The notes beneath the pieces were generated by a model. That model was given only the letters and a program-made list of their open reading frames with translations, was not told the origin of the DNA and did not search any database. From positions 1 to 64,000 of the forward strand of contig QHVE01000013.1 of assembly GCA_003223455.1 (NCBI GenBank): 64,000 nt of DNA, given 5' to 3'. The translations under genes and the position numbers were made by a program. This DNA is from Gemmatimonadota bacterium. Its GTDB lineage: Bacteria; Gemmatimonadota; Gemmatimonadetes; Gemmatimonadales; Gemmatimonadaceae. Below are positions 42,634 through 51,281 of the stretch, piece by piece; position 1 is the stretch's first letter; every line of letters starts with the position of its first letter.

Positions 42634-43626
42634 TCAGGCCTTCCGCTTCGGGTCGGCGCACCAGCTCGTCTCGCCGCGCGCCATCTCGCGCCACTTCCCG
42701 TTCGTGTAGCGCAGGAAGAGGAGGAAGCTGTCCCCTCCATTCTCCCATCCCTCGAGCAGCAGCTCGTCCACACCATCGCCCGTGATGTCGGCGTGGTCGA
42801 TGTACCGGCGGAACTCGGGAAGCGAGTCGTCGGCGGAGTGGACGAACGTGGGTGCGTAGCCCCCCGCCGTGCTGTCGGCGAGGACGAAGAGGTGCCGCGG
42901 ATGTCCCTGAATCCCTCCACCGCGCTCGATGTACGAGGCCACGAGCGTGGGCGCGCGGGTCGCGCCGGTGTGGATCGCGAACACCGCGAGGTCGAGCCCT
43001 GCGCGCGCGTTGCGCGTGATGCCCTCGTGCTGCGAGACCTTGAGGGCGATGGCGCGCGCCGTGTCGATCGCGCTGCGGGGAACGGGACCACGGTCGGGAG
43101 CGGGAGCGAGCGGTTCGCTCGTGGCGATGCGCTCGAGCATCACATCGCTCGATTCGAACTTGCGCGGCACGAGCGCCGCGAGCGGCTTCACCGAGCGGCA
43201 ACGGGGGAGCTTGTAGAGTGGACCGGTCGCGTCCCACATCCCGCGTCGGATCTTCCCCTCGCCGTCCGACCGACCGTCTCGGTACAGCGAGAGCGACGTG
43301 CCGGGCCGGAAGTAGATGTGGTCGAAGTCGCGCCAGCCCTGCACGTCGAGCGAGACGGGCGCGACCTGTCCCTCGATCGTCGTGGCAACGGGAAGAATGC
43401 GCGGGTCGGAGCGGTCACCGAACAGCAGAAAGACGACGTTCGGCTTGTTGGCGAGGCTGGTCCGATGCACCACTTCGGCCGTCTCGGCGTTCTTGTCACA
43501 GCCGGCCGTGGCCGTTAGGATGCTGGCCAGTACCGCGACCCCGAAGATCGCCCGTAGCCGTCGGGCAATCGTCGGGAAGGTGCGTTCGCCGTGCGGGTCT
43601 CGCGAGGTGGGGTAGGTCTGATGCAT
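42634..43626 (-). CDS. Hypothetical lipoprotein
   Basis: A 330-residue protein with an N-terminal helix and lipobox LTATAGCDKN (cysteine near 43), preceded by an unusually long basic leader. The mature region contains VVFLLFGDRSDPRILPVATTI and a C-terminal FG-GAP-like stretch, HADITGDGVDELLLEGWENGGDSFLLF, which suggests a beta-propeller-type repeat. No family assigned. Its ATG shares a six-base ATGCAT with the divergent nurA ATG, so the true start of one of the two may be further in. Confidence 0.75.
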   Translation of the reverse strand: MHQTYPTSRDPHGERTFPTIARRLRAIFGVAVLASILTATAGCDKNAETAEVVHRTSLANKPNVVFLLFGDRSDPRILPVATTIEGQVAPVSLDVQGWRDFDHIYFRPGTSLSLYRDGRSDGEGKIRRGMWDATGPLYKLPRCRSVKPLAALVPRKFESSDVMLERIATSEPLAPAPDRGPVPRSAIDTARAIALKVSQHEGITRNARAGLDLAVFAIHTGATRAPTLVASYIERGGGIQGHPRHLFVLADSTAGGYAPTFVHSADDSLPEFRRYIDHADITGDGVDELLLEGWENGGDSFLLFLRYTNGKWREMARGETSWCADPKRKA

Positions 43627-44631
43627 TCGAGTCCTAGAGGCGACCCAGCACTGGACGTCCGCACGGTGAGGCGGCAGCTGGCTGCGCTCCTTCCGGACGC
43701 ACGTCCCACCAGTGAAGGAGAGGGGGCGCTGGAGCTCGCGTCCTCGAGAGTAGACGCCCCCCGGCTGATCAGCGCAACGGTTTTGGAGGGGTCCGGCCCG
43801 CTAAGAGCCCGAAGGGTCTTTCAGGCGGCCGTCGCGGGATTTCGCGGGTTCCTCGACGGTACCCAGCGGAGCCTCGTGGCCGGCTATCTGGCGGGGGGCG
43901 CACCCATCGTCGTGGGGCGGGCAGCCGCCGTCATCCGGGAACGGCGAAATCGGCGCATGCACACCTGGGGCGCACCTCTGGTCGAGATGCGCCTGTACGC
44001 CCCGCACGGTCTCGCAACGCCCACCGAATGGGATGCGCTGCGGCAGATCGCCGGACATCAGCTGGTGGACATCAGCGCCAGGGAGGGGGAGATCGATGGC
44101 GAGCACCCGCTGGCCCTTCGCGACGCCGCGTTCCACCGCGTCCAGGCGCATCGCGAGGCTCTGGAGCAGCGGCTGGCCGAACGGTGGTGCTCCACCGAGC
44201 ACGACCGCCTATTCATCGATGGAGGGATCAGCGGCAGCGACACGGTCGCCGTCTCGTCGTGCACGGTCGGCGTCGTGAAGAGCCACCGAACTCTCTACGC
44301 CGAAGGCGTAGCGCTGCAGACGATCCTCGGCCTTGGCCGTAGCGAACGGTCAAGCGTGTTCGAGGTCACCTCTCCTCGGCGCACGACGGTGGCGAGCTGG
44401 TACCTCCGGCTGCGCGATCCCATGGGGCGGGATCCGATGTGGGGACTCGTACGCGTCGAGATCGCGCGCCCCGATCCCGCCGAGCGGCACGCGATCGGCG
44501 ACCGCGCCGACGAGGTCTCGCGCTGGATCCTCGCCGAAGCGAGCCCGCTCGCCTTGCCGGACGCGCGGTGGGACAAGATGGTGTACGGGATTCGGGACTG
44601 TGAGGAGTTCTTGAGAGCAGTGACTCAGTGA
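43621..44631 (+). CDS. nurA: NurA-like 5'-3' nuclease
   Basis: A 336-residue protein from ATG 43621. Two NurA landmarks are visible: the first acidic site FRGFLDGTQRSLVAGYL (Asp79) with PIVVGRAAAVIRERRNRR after it, and a later LFIDGGISGSD (Asp200) followed by VGVVKSHRTLY and SSVFEVTSPRRTTVASWYLRL, the typical NurA core. In archaea, NurA is the nuclease partner of the HerA motor in end resection. HerA follows 91 bases downstream. A GTG at 43663 is an alternative start that would not overlap the divergent gene. Its last three codons and stop lie in a repeat of GTGACTCA units. Confidence 0.85.
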   Translation: MHSSPRGDPALDVRTVRRQLAALLPDARPTSEGEGALELASSRVDAPRLISATVLEGSGPLRARRVFQAAVAGFRGFLDGTQRSLVAGYLAGGAPIVVGRAAAVIRERRNRRMHTWGAPLVEMRLYAPHGLATPTEWDALRQIAGHQLVDISAREGEIDGEHPLALRDAAFHRVQAHREALEQRLAERWCSTEHDRLFIDGGISGSDTVAVSSCTVGVVKSHRTLYAEGVALQTILGLGRSERSSVFEVTSPRRTTVASWYLRLRDPMGRDPMWGLVRVEIARPDPAERHAIGDRADEVSRWILAEASPLALPDARWDKMVYGIRDCEEFLRAVTQ

Positions 44632-44716
44632 CTCAGTGACTCAGTGACCTCACCAACCCACCGATCAACCGACCAGCTCACCAACTCACCAGCTCACCAG
44701 CTCACCAACTCACCGC
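44620..44716. repeat. Octamer-repeat tract, copy C, between nurA and herA
   Basis: Three GTGACTCA units (44620-44643) start in the last nurA codons, then degenerate CTCACCAA/CAGCTCAC units run to 44716, 6 bases before the herA start. Only the right-arm orientation (CCAACTCA) is present, so this is a half copy of the element at 12.8 and 37.2 kb. It leaves no evident Shine-Dalgarno for herA. Confidence 0.8.
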
Positions 44717-44722
44717 AGTCTG

Positions 44723-46672
44723 ATGTCTTCAATCCTTGGCCGCGTCGTCGCGACGGAGCGGCGGCCGAACACGCCGCACGAGTTCCACTTCTGGACCGCA
44801 CTCGACTCCCCGGTGGGGATCGGGACGATCGTCCGCGTGGACGGACGCGACGCCGTCAACGGGACGGTGCCGCGCGTGTACGGGATCGTCACCGAGGGCT
44901 TCAGCTGGACCGATCTCGCGTCGCCGCTGCACGACGTCATGGGCTTCGACGGCAGTCCGAGCGCGGAGTCGCTCAGCCAGACCGACCGGGCGGAGATCCG
45001 GCTCTACACGGCGGCCGTGCTGCGCCACGTGCCCGAAGAGCCGCTTCAACCCGTGCCGATGGGCACCGTGTTTCTCGCCGACGAGCTGGATGTCAACATC
45101 GCGCTGCGCATGGACGGCTACCTCAAGCCCGGCGCGCGAACGGGGATCCCGATCGGTGTGTACCGTGCCGGTGGCACCGATGCGCCCATCTACCTCGACG
45201 CGGACTTCCTCATCGGTCCCGAGGCGGCGCACCTGAACATCAGCGGCGTCTCCGGCCTGGCGACGAAGACGAGCGCGGTGGAGTGGCTGCTGCAGTCGAT
45301 CTTCACGCACTTCCCGGCGCAGAAGGGGAGCGTCGCCGCCGTCTGCTTCAACGTGAAGGGCCCCGATCTCTGCTACCTCGACCAGCCGGGCGAGATCGAC
45401 GACGCCGACCGTGCGCTCTACGAGAAGTGCGCCGTCGCCCCGGTGCCGTTCGAGGACGTGCAGTATTTCGCACCGTACAAGTCGGACGGTGTCTCGCTCA
45501 ACACGCTCCGCTCGAACGAGGCATTGCTCGACAACGTGACGGCGCTCACGTGGGGGCTGCGCGAGGTGTTGCAGTACGCCGAGGTCCTGCTCAACAAGGA
45601 CGACGTCGACGCGAAGGCCGACGCATTGATCGACTTCATCAAGGAGAACGTCCTCGACAAGCGGTTCGTCGACCAGATGCTCGAGCGGCCACACACGGTC
45701 ACGTCGTTCGCGGACCTCGACGCGTGGTTCAAGGACGTGCTGCGCGCGCTGGAGAAGAAGGACGACCAGAGCTGGCGCACCCATCACGTGGCGACGATCC
45801 GAAAGGTGCGCAACCGGCTCTCGAACATCTCGCTCCGGTGCAAGGGGCTCGTCGCCGACGACGGCGCCACGAGCGATCTCCCGTTCGGGAGCTTTCAGGA
45901 TCGGACGGTGTATGTCATCGATGTCGCCGGCCTCGAGGAGGACGCGCAGGATCTGATCTTCGCCCGCGTGGTGACGAAGCTGCGCGAGCACCTCGAGAAG
46001 CGGGATCTGGGCGTGCAGCACGTCGTGGTGTTCGTCGACGAGCTGAACAAGTACGCGCCGGGTGACGGCCCGGAGACCTACGTTCGCAAGATGCTGCTCG
46101 ACATCGCGGAGCGGGGCCGGTACCTGGGACTCGTCCTGTTTGCCGCGCAGCAGTTCCGCTCGCAGGTGCACCGCCGCGTCGTCGGCAACTCCGGTACGGC
46201 GCTGTACGGCCGGATGGACGGCGACGAGTTGGCGACGCCGGGCTACGCGGTGCTCAGTCCGGCGATCAAGACGAAGCTCGCCACGTTGGAGAAGGGACAG
46301 CTGATGGTGCGTCATCCCCACTTCACACAACCGATCTTCGTCCGATTTCCGCGCCCGTCGGTCATGCGCGGCCGCGACGGCGTGAGCCAGTATCCGGCGG
46401 CGCAGGCGCCGTCGCTCCACGCCGCGGTGCTGCGCACGCTGCGCACGCTCGATCCGTCGCTCACGCTCGGCTGGCTGCAGGATGTGACCCAGCTCGCGAC
46501 CGACGACGAGATCCTGCGCGCGCGGAACGACGTCGTGCGCGCACGTCCCGGTGACGTGCGCCGCGAGTTCAGCAAGCACTTCCGCGCCGCCGTCGCGCCC
46601 CGCACCGCCGTGCGCCCGGACGCACCGTCGCCTCTTCCCGCCGCTCCCGCGGACGATCCCTACGGCTTCTGA
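44723..46672 (+). CDS. herA: HerA-like hexameric DNA translocase (FtsK/HerA superfamily), variant P-loop
   Basis: A 649-residue ATPase starting MSSILGRVVATERRPN. The N-terminal HAS-barrel (about 1-100) is followed by the RecA-like core. The P-loop region reads SGVSGLATKTS (174-184), with Lys182 and Thr183 kept but the usual GxGK replaced by ATK. Walker B is VVVFVDELNKYAP (Asp439/Glu440), and RGRYLGLVLFAAQQFRSQVHRRV is the sensor/arginine-finger region. HerA hexamers pump DNA for NurA. Here it stands between nurA and the Mre11/Rad50 genes, the archaeal arrangement. The C-terminus is Ala/Pro-rich. Confidence 0.9.
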   Translation: MSSILGRVVATERRPNTPHEFHFWTALDSPVGIGTIVRVDGRDAVNGTVPRVYGIVTEGFSWTDLASPLHDVMGFDGSPSAESLSQTDRAEIRLYTAAVLRHVPEEPLQPVPMGTVFLADELDVNIALRMDGYLKPGARTGIPIGVYRAGGTDAPIYLDADFLIGPEAAHLNISGVSGLATKTSAVEWLLQSIFTHFPAQKGSVAAVCFNVKGPDLCYLDQPGEIDDADRALYEKCAVAPVPFEDVQYFAPYKSDGVSLNTLRSNEALLDNVTALTWGLREVLQYAEVLLNKDDVDAKADALIDFIKENVLDKRFVDQMLERPHTVTSFADLDAWFKDVLRALEKKDDQSWRTHHVATIRKVRNRLSNISLRCKGLVADDGATSDLPFGSFQDRTVYVIDVAGLEEDAQDLIFARVVTKLREHLEKRDLGVQHVVVFVDELNKYAPGDGPETYVRKMLLDIAERGRYLGLVLFAAQQFRSQVHRRVVGNSGTALYGRMDGDELATPGYAVLSPAIKTKLATLEKGQLMVRHPHFTQPIFVRFPRPSVMRGRDGVSQYPAAQAPSLHAAVLRTLRTLDPSLTLGWLQDVTQLATDDEILRARNDVVRARPGDVRREFSKHFRAAVAPRTAVRPDAPSPLPAAPADDPYGF

Positions 46673-46685
46673 TGGGGTCGCGGGC

Positions 46686-47579
46686 ATGACCGCCGGAGTC
46701 GTCGACCAGCGTGGGTCGAGCTCCCCACGACGCGTGCGTGCGATCGCCGTGCGCGGAGCGCTCGCGTGTGCGGCGCTGGTCGGCCTGACCCGCGGCGGCG
46801 CGGCCCAGACCGCATCGGCGAACCGGATCATGCTGCGGCTGCACCCGCGCATGGGCGACACGCTGCACACGCGGCTCGAGCAGCTCACCGAGATCACCAC
46901 GTCGCGCAACGGAAGCGCGGCGGCGACACCGATGACGACGAGCGTCATCGTGCTCGCGCGCACGATCGTGCAGGCATCGCGCAAGGCGACGACGACGGTG
47001 CTGACCGTCGTGGACTCGGCCGAGGTGCACAGCTCCGACGCCCACGGCCCGGCGATGTCGGCGCAGGCGGAGCGGGTGCTTCGGGGCCAAAGGATGCTCG
47101 TGCAGCTCGCCGAGGACGGATCGGTGGAGAGCGCGGCCGACGCCCGCGGTGTCGCCGTGCCCCGCGACGTCGCCGAGGCGATGGCGGCGATGCCCTCCGT
47201 GCTCCCACGCCGGCCGGTCGCGGTGGGCGAGCGCTGGCAGCGCGAGATTCCGCTCCCGTCGGCCGGCCCGATCGGATCCACACGGAGCGCCGTGGTCCGC
47301 GCCGAGTTCCGGTTCGACTCGCTGAGCGGCAACGGCGAGCTCGCGTTCGTCTCGATGCATGGCCAGATCGCCTCGGACGCGGACGTGCGCGCCGTGGAGA
47401 TGTCCGGCACCATGACGGGCACGATGCGGATCGACCGGATGCGCGGGTGGATGACCGAGTCGTTCTTCACGCTACTCATCCGCTCGGCGGTCGCGCCGCC
47501 GAGCAGCAGCGTGGGGATGGCGCCGATGAAGTTCGTCACCAGGGTCTCCCAGCGTCTCCGGACCATGGACAAGCGGTGA
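46686..47579 (+). CDS. Exported protein of unknown function within the repair cassette
   Basis: A 297-residue protein from ATG 46686 (MTAGVVDQRGSSSPRRVRAI), 13 bases after herA. A long basic leader is followed by a hydrophobic stretch ALACAALVGLTRGGAAQ, so a signal peptide with Ala-Gln cleavage near residue 36 is likely. The mature part is beta-rich with many Thr/Ser/Val (TSVIVLARTIVQASRKATTTVLTVVDS) and ends RVSQRLRTMDKR. It resembles DUF6263-type periplasmic proteins only loosely. A secreted protein is unexpected among cytosolic DNA repair genes; it could be a passenger. Confidence 0.8.
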   Translation: MTAGVVDQRGSSSPRRVRAIAVRGALACAALVGLTRGGAAQTASANRIMLRLHPRMGDTLHTRLEQLTEITTSRNGSAAATPMTTSVIVLARTIVQASRKATTTVLTVVDSAEVHSSDAHGPAMSAQAERVLRGQRMLVQLAEDGSVESAADARGVAVPRDVAEAMAAMPSVLPRRPVAVGERWQREIPLPSAGPIGSTRSAVVRAEFRFDSLSGNGELAFVSMHGQIASDADVRAVEMSGTMTGTMRIDRMRGWMTESFFTLLIRSAVAPPSSSVGMAPMKFVTRVSQRLRTMDKR

Positions 47580-47609
47580 TCCGCCACTAGACTTTGACGG
47601 TGCGGCGGA

Positions 47610-48878
47610 GTGAGCCAACTTCCGCGCGCGCAACTGCTTGGCGCGCCGCGACCTCCTCGCCCACCCCGGCCCCCCGAGCATCTGCGCCTCGTCCACCTCG
47701 CCGACCTGCACCTCGGTTACCGCCAGTACCAGCGGCTGACTCCGCGCGGGATCAATCAGCGCGAGGCGGACGTGGCGCAGTCGTTCACGCGCGCCGTGGA
47801 CAAGATCATCGAGCTCGCGCCCGAGCTCGTGCTCATCGCCGGCGACGTGTTCCACCAGGTACGTCCGACGAACACGGCGATCCTCCACGCGTACATCCAG
47901 TTCGCGCGGCTGCGAGCATCACTGCCGCGCACCGAAGTCGTGATGGTCGCCGGCAACCACGACACCCCGCGCTCCGCGGAGACCGGCTGCATCCTGCGGC
48001 TGTTCACGCCACTCGGGATCCACGTCGTCGAGGCCGAGCCGCAAGCGCTGGAGTTTCCGTCGCTCGATCTGTCGCTGCTCGCCGTGGCGGACAATCAGTA
48101 CCAGCGCCCGAAGCTCGTGCCGGCGGGCACCCGCCGGTGGAACGTGCTGCTGCTGCACGGAGAGGTCGAGGGAATGCTCGGTCCCTTCGCGGCGACGCAC
48201 GAGTTGGCGACGCAGGAGATCCCGCAGGACGAGCTGCATGGCTCGGTATGGGACTACATCGCGCTCGGGCACTACCACGTCTACCGACGGATCGCACCGA
48301 ACCAGTTCTACAGCGGGTCGCTCGACTACACGAGCACGAACACGTGGGGCGAGCGGATCGAGGAGGAGATGGCTGGGGTGTCGGGGAAGGGAATCATCGA
48401 GCACGATCTCGTGTCCGGTGCACACACCTTCCACCGCCTCACGCCGTCGCGCGAGTTCGTCGACCTGCCGATGGTGTCGGCGCGCGGGCTCACGACCGAG
48501 GAAGTGAACGCGCGCATCGCCGACGTCGTGGAGTCGTGTCCCGGCGGGATCGACGACAAGGTGGTGCGGCTCGTCGTGCGCGATCTGCCGCGGCACATCA
48601 CGCGGCAGCTCGCCCACAAGCAGCTGCGCGAGTTCCGGCGGCGCGCCCTGCACTTCCATCTCGACACCCGGCGTCCGGAGATCATCCGCTCGGTGGGGCA
48701 TGGCGCACCGGGCCGCCGGCCGTCGCTCGCCGATTTCGTGCGCGACAAGCTGCGCGAGCGCCTCGTGCCGTCGGACGTGGACCGTGACGCGCTGGTCGCG
48801 CTCGGCCTGCGCTATCTGAAGGACGCCGAGGAGCGCGACAGCCCCTCCGCGGCGGTGCCGCCGGGCATCGGGGCGTAG
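47610..48878 (+). CDS. sbcD: Mre11/SbcD-family nuclease subunit
   Basis: A 422-residue metallophosphoesterase from GTG 47610. Metal ligands are in LVHLADLHLGY (Asp32, His34), IAGDVFHQ (Asp79), VAGNHDTP (Asn116-His117), LLLHGEVEG and ALGHYHVY. With Rad50/SbcC it trims protein-blocked and hairpin DNA ends. An N-terminal Pro/Arg-rich leader (12-24) is not found in E. coli SbcD, and the C-terminal helical region ends SPSAAVPPGIGA. The gene adjoins rad50 with no gap, and the cassette with HerA-NurA is archaeal-like. Confidence 0.94.
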   Translation: MSQLPRAQLLGAPRPPRPPRPPEHLRLVHLADLHLGYRQYQRLTPRGINQREADVAQSFTRAVDKIIELAPELVLIAGDVFHQVRPTNTAILHAYIQFARLRASLPRTEVVMVAGNHDTPRSAETGCILRLFTPLGIHVVEAEPQALEFPSLDLSLLAVADNQYQRPKLVPAGTRRWNVLLLHGEVEGMLGPFAATHELATQEIPQDELHGSVWDYIALGHYHVYRRIAPNQFYSGSLDYTSTNTWGERIEEEMAGVSGKGIIEHDLVSGAHTFHRLTPSREFVDLPMVSARGLTTEEVNARIADVVESCPGGIDDKVVRLVVRDLPRHITRQLAHKQLREFRRRALHFHLDTRRPEIIRSVGHGAPGRRPSLADFVRDKLRERLVPSDVDRDALVALGLRYLKDAEERDSPSAAVPPGIGA

Positions 48879-51281
48879 ATGCGGCTCAACAGCCTTCGCC
48901 TCACGAACTTCCGCCAGCACTGCGACACGTTCGTCACGTTCGACAGCGGGCTGACGGGGATCATCGGCGCGAACGGGTCGGGCAAGTCGACGCTGCTCGA
49001 GGCGATCGCGTGGGCGCTGTATGGGCAGGACGCGGCGCGCGGCAAGAAGGAGACGCTGCGTTCGCTGCGCGCGGGGCCGAACGCGCGCGTGAAGGTGGAG
49101 CTCGACTTCGAGCTGGGAGGACATCGCTATCGCGTCGAGCGCGGGCTGACGACGGCCGAGCTCTTCCTCGATGGGTCGGACGCGCCGATCGCGAACTCTC
49201 TCACGGGAGTCTCGGAGCTGCTTCGTCGCCGGAAGGAGCTCGACGTGATGGCGGCGATGGCGCCGTCGGAGCGCGCGCAGTTCCTCTCGCGCGTGCTCGG
49301 CTACGAGCGCCTGCGCACCGCCCAGCGCCTCGTGCGCGAGCGCGCGCGGCTGATCGCTGCCGAGGCGGCGGGTGTCCGTGCTGCCATGCCCGAGGCGGGG
49401 AGCATCGACCGCCTGCACGCCGACGCGAGCGAGCGGCTGACGCGCGCGAATGCGCGGGCGCGTGAGAGCGCCGAGCGGCGCGATCGCGCCGGCGCGACCC
49501 TGGCCGACATCGTGCCGCGCTGGCTCGCCGCGCAGCGCGAGCGCGAGCAGTTGCAGGAGGCGCTCGCCGAGCTGCGGGTCGCCGAGAGCGAGTCGGCGGC
49601 GTATTCACGCGACGTCGAGCGGGTCGAGCGCGAGCTCGCCGACGTGCAGTCCGCGGAGCAGGAGCTGCAGCGGCTGGCCGAAGAGCTCGCGCCGCTCGCG
49701 GCGTTGAGCGACGAGCTCGTGCGGCTCGACCGCATGGCGAGCGAGGACGGGCGACGGCGCGCGCTCCTCGACACCGAGCGTGCGCTCGAGGAGGAAGTCC
49801 GCTCGCTGCGCGAGCGCCGCGCACGCATCGAGACCGCGCCGGCGCTCGAGGAAGAGGTCACGGTGGAGCTGGAGCAGAAGCGCGCGCTGCTCGAGCTGGT
49901 CGAGGGAGAGCTCGAGGCCAAGCGCACCGAATGGGTGCGCGATCGCCAGGAGGCCGAGACGAAGCGCCGCGCGCTGCTCGACCAGTACGCCGAGGCGCGA
50001 GAGCATCGCGAGCAGCTCGTGAAGGCGGGCGAGGATGGCGAGTGCCCGACCTGCGAGCGGCCGCTGCACGACCATTATCGCACGGTGCTCGACCGGCTGG
50101 ACGAGCAGATCGAGGCACTCGTCGCCGACGGGAAATACTTCAAGTCGCGCCTCGAGCAGCTCGAGGAGATGCCGGTCGAGGTGCGCGAGCTGGACGAGCG
50201 CCGCCGCGCCGCGTTCGACGAGACGAGCAAGCTCGAACGGCGACTGGCGAAGGTGCAGCTCGCGGTGCAGGAGCTCGCCCAGCTCTCGCGCGATCTTCAG
50301 AGCAAAGAGCAGCGCTTCCATCAGGTGCGGCACGATCGGGAGCAGATCCCCAGTGGCTACGACGCGGCGCGGCATACGCAGGCCCGTCGCGAGCTGGAGC
50401 GCCTGCGACCACTCGATGCGCGGGCGACGCGGCTCGCGGCGCAGCTCGAGCGGCGCGCGGTGCTCGAGTCGGAGCACCAGCGCGCAGCCGCGGGGCTCGC
50501 GGCGGCACAGGCCCGCGCCGCGGCGCTCTCGGCGCGCCGCGACGTGCTCTCGTTCTCCGAGCAGAGCTACGCCGAGCTCCGCGCGCAGCACGATCGTGCG
50601 GCGACCGATCTGCGCACTGCCGAGCTGGATGCCGTCGCCGCGACGGGCGAGGCGGCCGGCGCGCAGCAGGCGCTTGGGCGCGCCGATCAGATGCGCGCCG
50701 AGCTGCAGCGCGCGCGCGCGCAGCTCGATCAGCTCGAGCGCGAGAAGCGGCTGCACGACGAGCTCGATCGCGCCTACACCGATCTGCGCACGGACCTGAA
50801 CGTTCAGCTGCGTCCCGAGATGAGCGAGCTCGCGAGCGCATTCCTCACCGAGCTCACCGACGCGCGATACGATGAGCTCGAGCTCGACGACAGTTACAAC
50901 CTGACGGTGATCGAGGACGGCGTGCCGAAGCCGGTCATCTCCGGTGGCGAGCAGGACATCGCGAACCTCTGCCTGCGACTCGCCATCTCGCAGATGATCG
51001 CCGAGCGGGCGGGGCAGAGCTTCTCGCTGCTCATCCTCGACGAGGTGTTCGGCTCCCTCGACGAGGCGCGGCGCCAGAACGTCGTGGAGCTGCTGCGCGG
51101 ACTGCAGGACCGGTTCGAGCAGGTCATCCTCATCACGCACATCGAGCAGGTGCGCGAGGGACTCGACCGCGTGATCAACGTGCGCTACGACGAGGAGACG
51201 GGGATGTCGGTCGTGACGCAGTCCGATGCGAGCGGCGTCGACGATACGCCGCTGCTCGCCGGTGCGGGCGCGGAGGAGTGA
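48879..51281 (+). CDS. sbcC: Rad50/SbcC-family SMC-like ATPase
   Basis: An 800-residue protein starting directly after the sbcD stop. The N-terminal Walker A is GANGSGKST (30-38). Two antiparallel coiled coils of charged Glu/Arg/Leu heptads (about 150-680) are joined by a zinc hook at GECPTCERPLH (Cys389, Cys392). The C-terminal signature is ISGGEQDIANLCLRL (about 687) and Walker B is LLILDEVFGSLD (Asp721/Glu722). The length is closer to archaeal Rad50 (about 880) than to E. coli SbcC (1048). It tethers DNA ends for Mre11. The GNAT gene overlaps its stop by one base. Confidence 0.95.
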   Translation: MRLNSLRLTNFRQHCDTFVTFDSGLTGIIGANGSGKSTLLEAIAWALYGQDAARGKKETLRSLRAGPNARVKVELDFELGGHRYRVERGLTTAELFLDGSDAPIANSLTGVSELLRRRKELDVMAAMAPSERAQFLSRVLGYERLRTAQRLVRERARLIAAEAAGVRAAMPEAGSIDRLHADASERLTRANARARESAERRDRAGATLADIVPRWLAAQREREQLQEALAELRVAESESAAYSRDVERVERELADVQSAEQELQRLAEELAPLAALSDELVRLDRMASEDGRRRALLDTERALEEEVRSLRERRARIETAPALEEEVTVELEQKRALLELVEGELEAKRTEWVRDRQEAETKRRALLDQYAEAREHREQLVKAGEDGECPTCERPLHDHYRTVLDRLDEQIEALVADGKYFKSRLEQLEEMPVEVRELDERRRAAFDETSKLERRLAKVQLAVQELAQLSRDLQSKEQRFHQVRHDREQIPSGYDAARHTQARRELERLRPLDARATRLAAQLERRAVLESEHQRAAAGLAAAQARAAALSARRDVLSFSEQSYAELRAQHDRAATDLRTAELDAVAATGEAAGAQQALGRADQMRAELQRARAQLDQLEREKRLHDELDRAYTDLRTDLNVQLRPEMSELASAFLTELTDARYDELELDDSYNLTVIEDGVPKPVISGGEQDIANLCLRLAISQMIAERAGQSFSLLILDEVFGSLDEARRQNVVELLRGLQDRFEQVILITHIEQVREGLDRVINVRYDEETGMSVVTQSDASGVDDTPLLAGAGAEE

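Noticed and set aside
43621-46672. Antiphage defence system based on HerA (HerA-SIR2 or HerA-DUF4297 type)
   Set aside because: The partner is NurA-like, and Mre11/Rad50 follow; no SIR2, DUF4297 or other toxic effector is next to it. DNA repair is the better reading, though a defence role is not excluded.
44729-47587. Minus-strand frame of over 950 codons opposite herA and the exported gene
   Set aside because: Spans two real genes and a gap with no start context or motifs.
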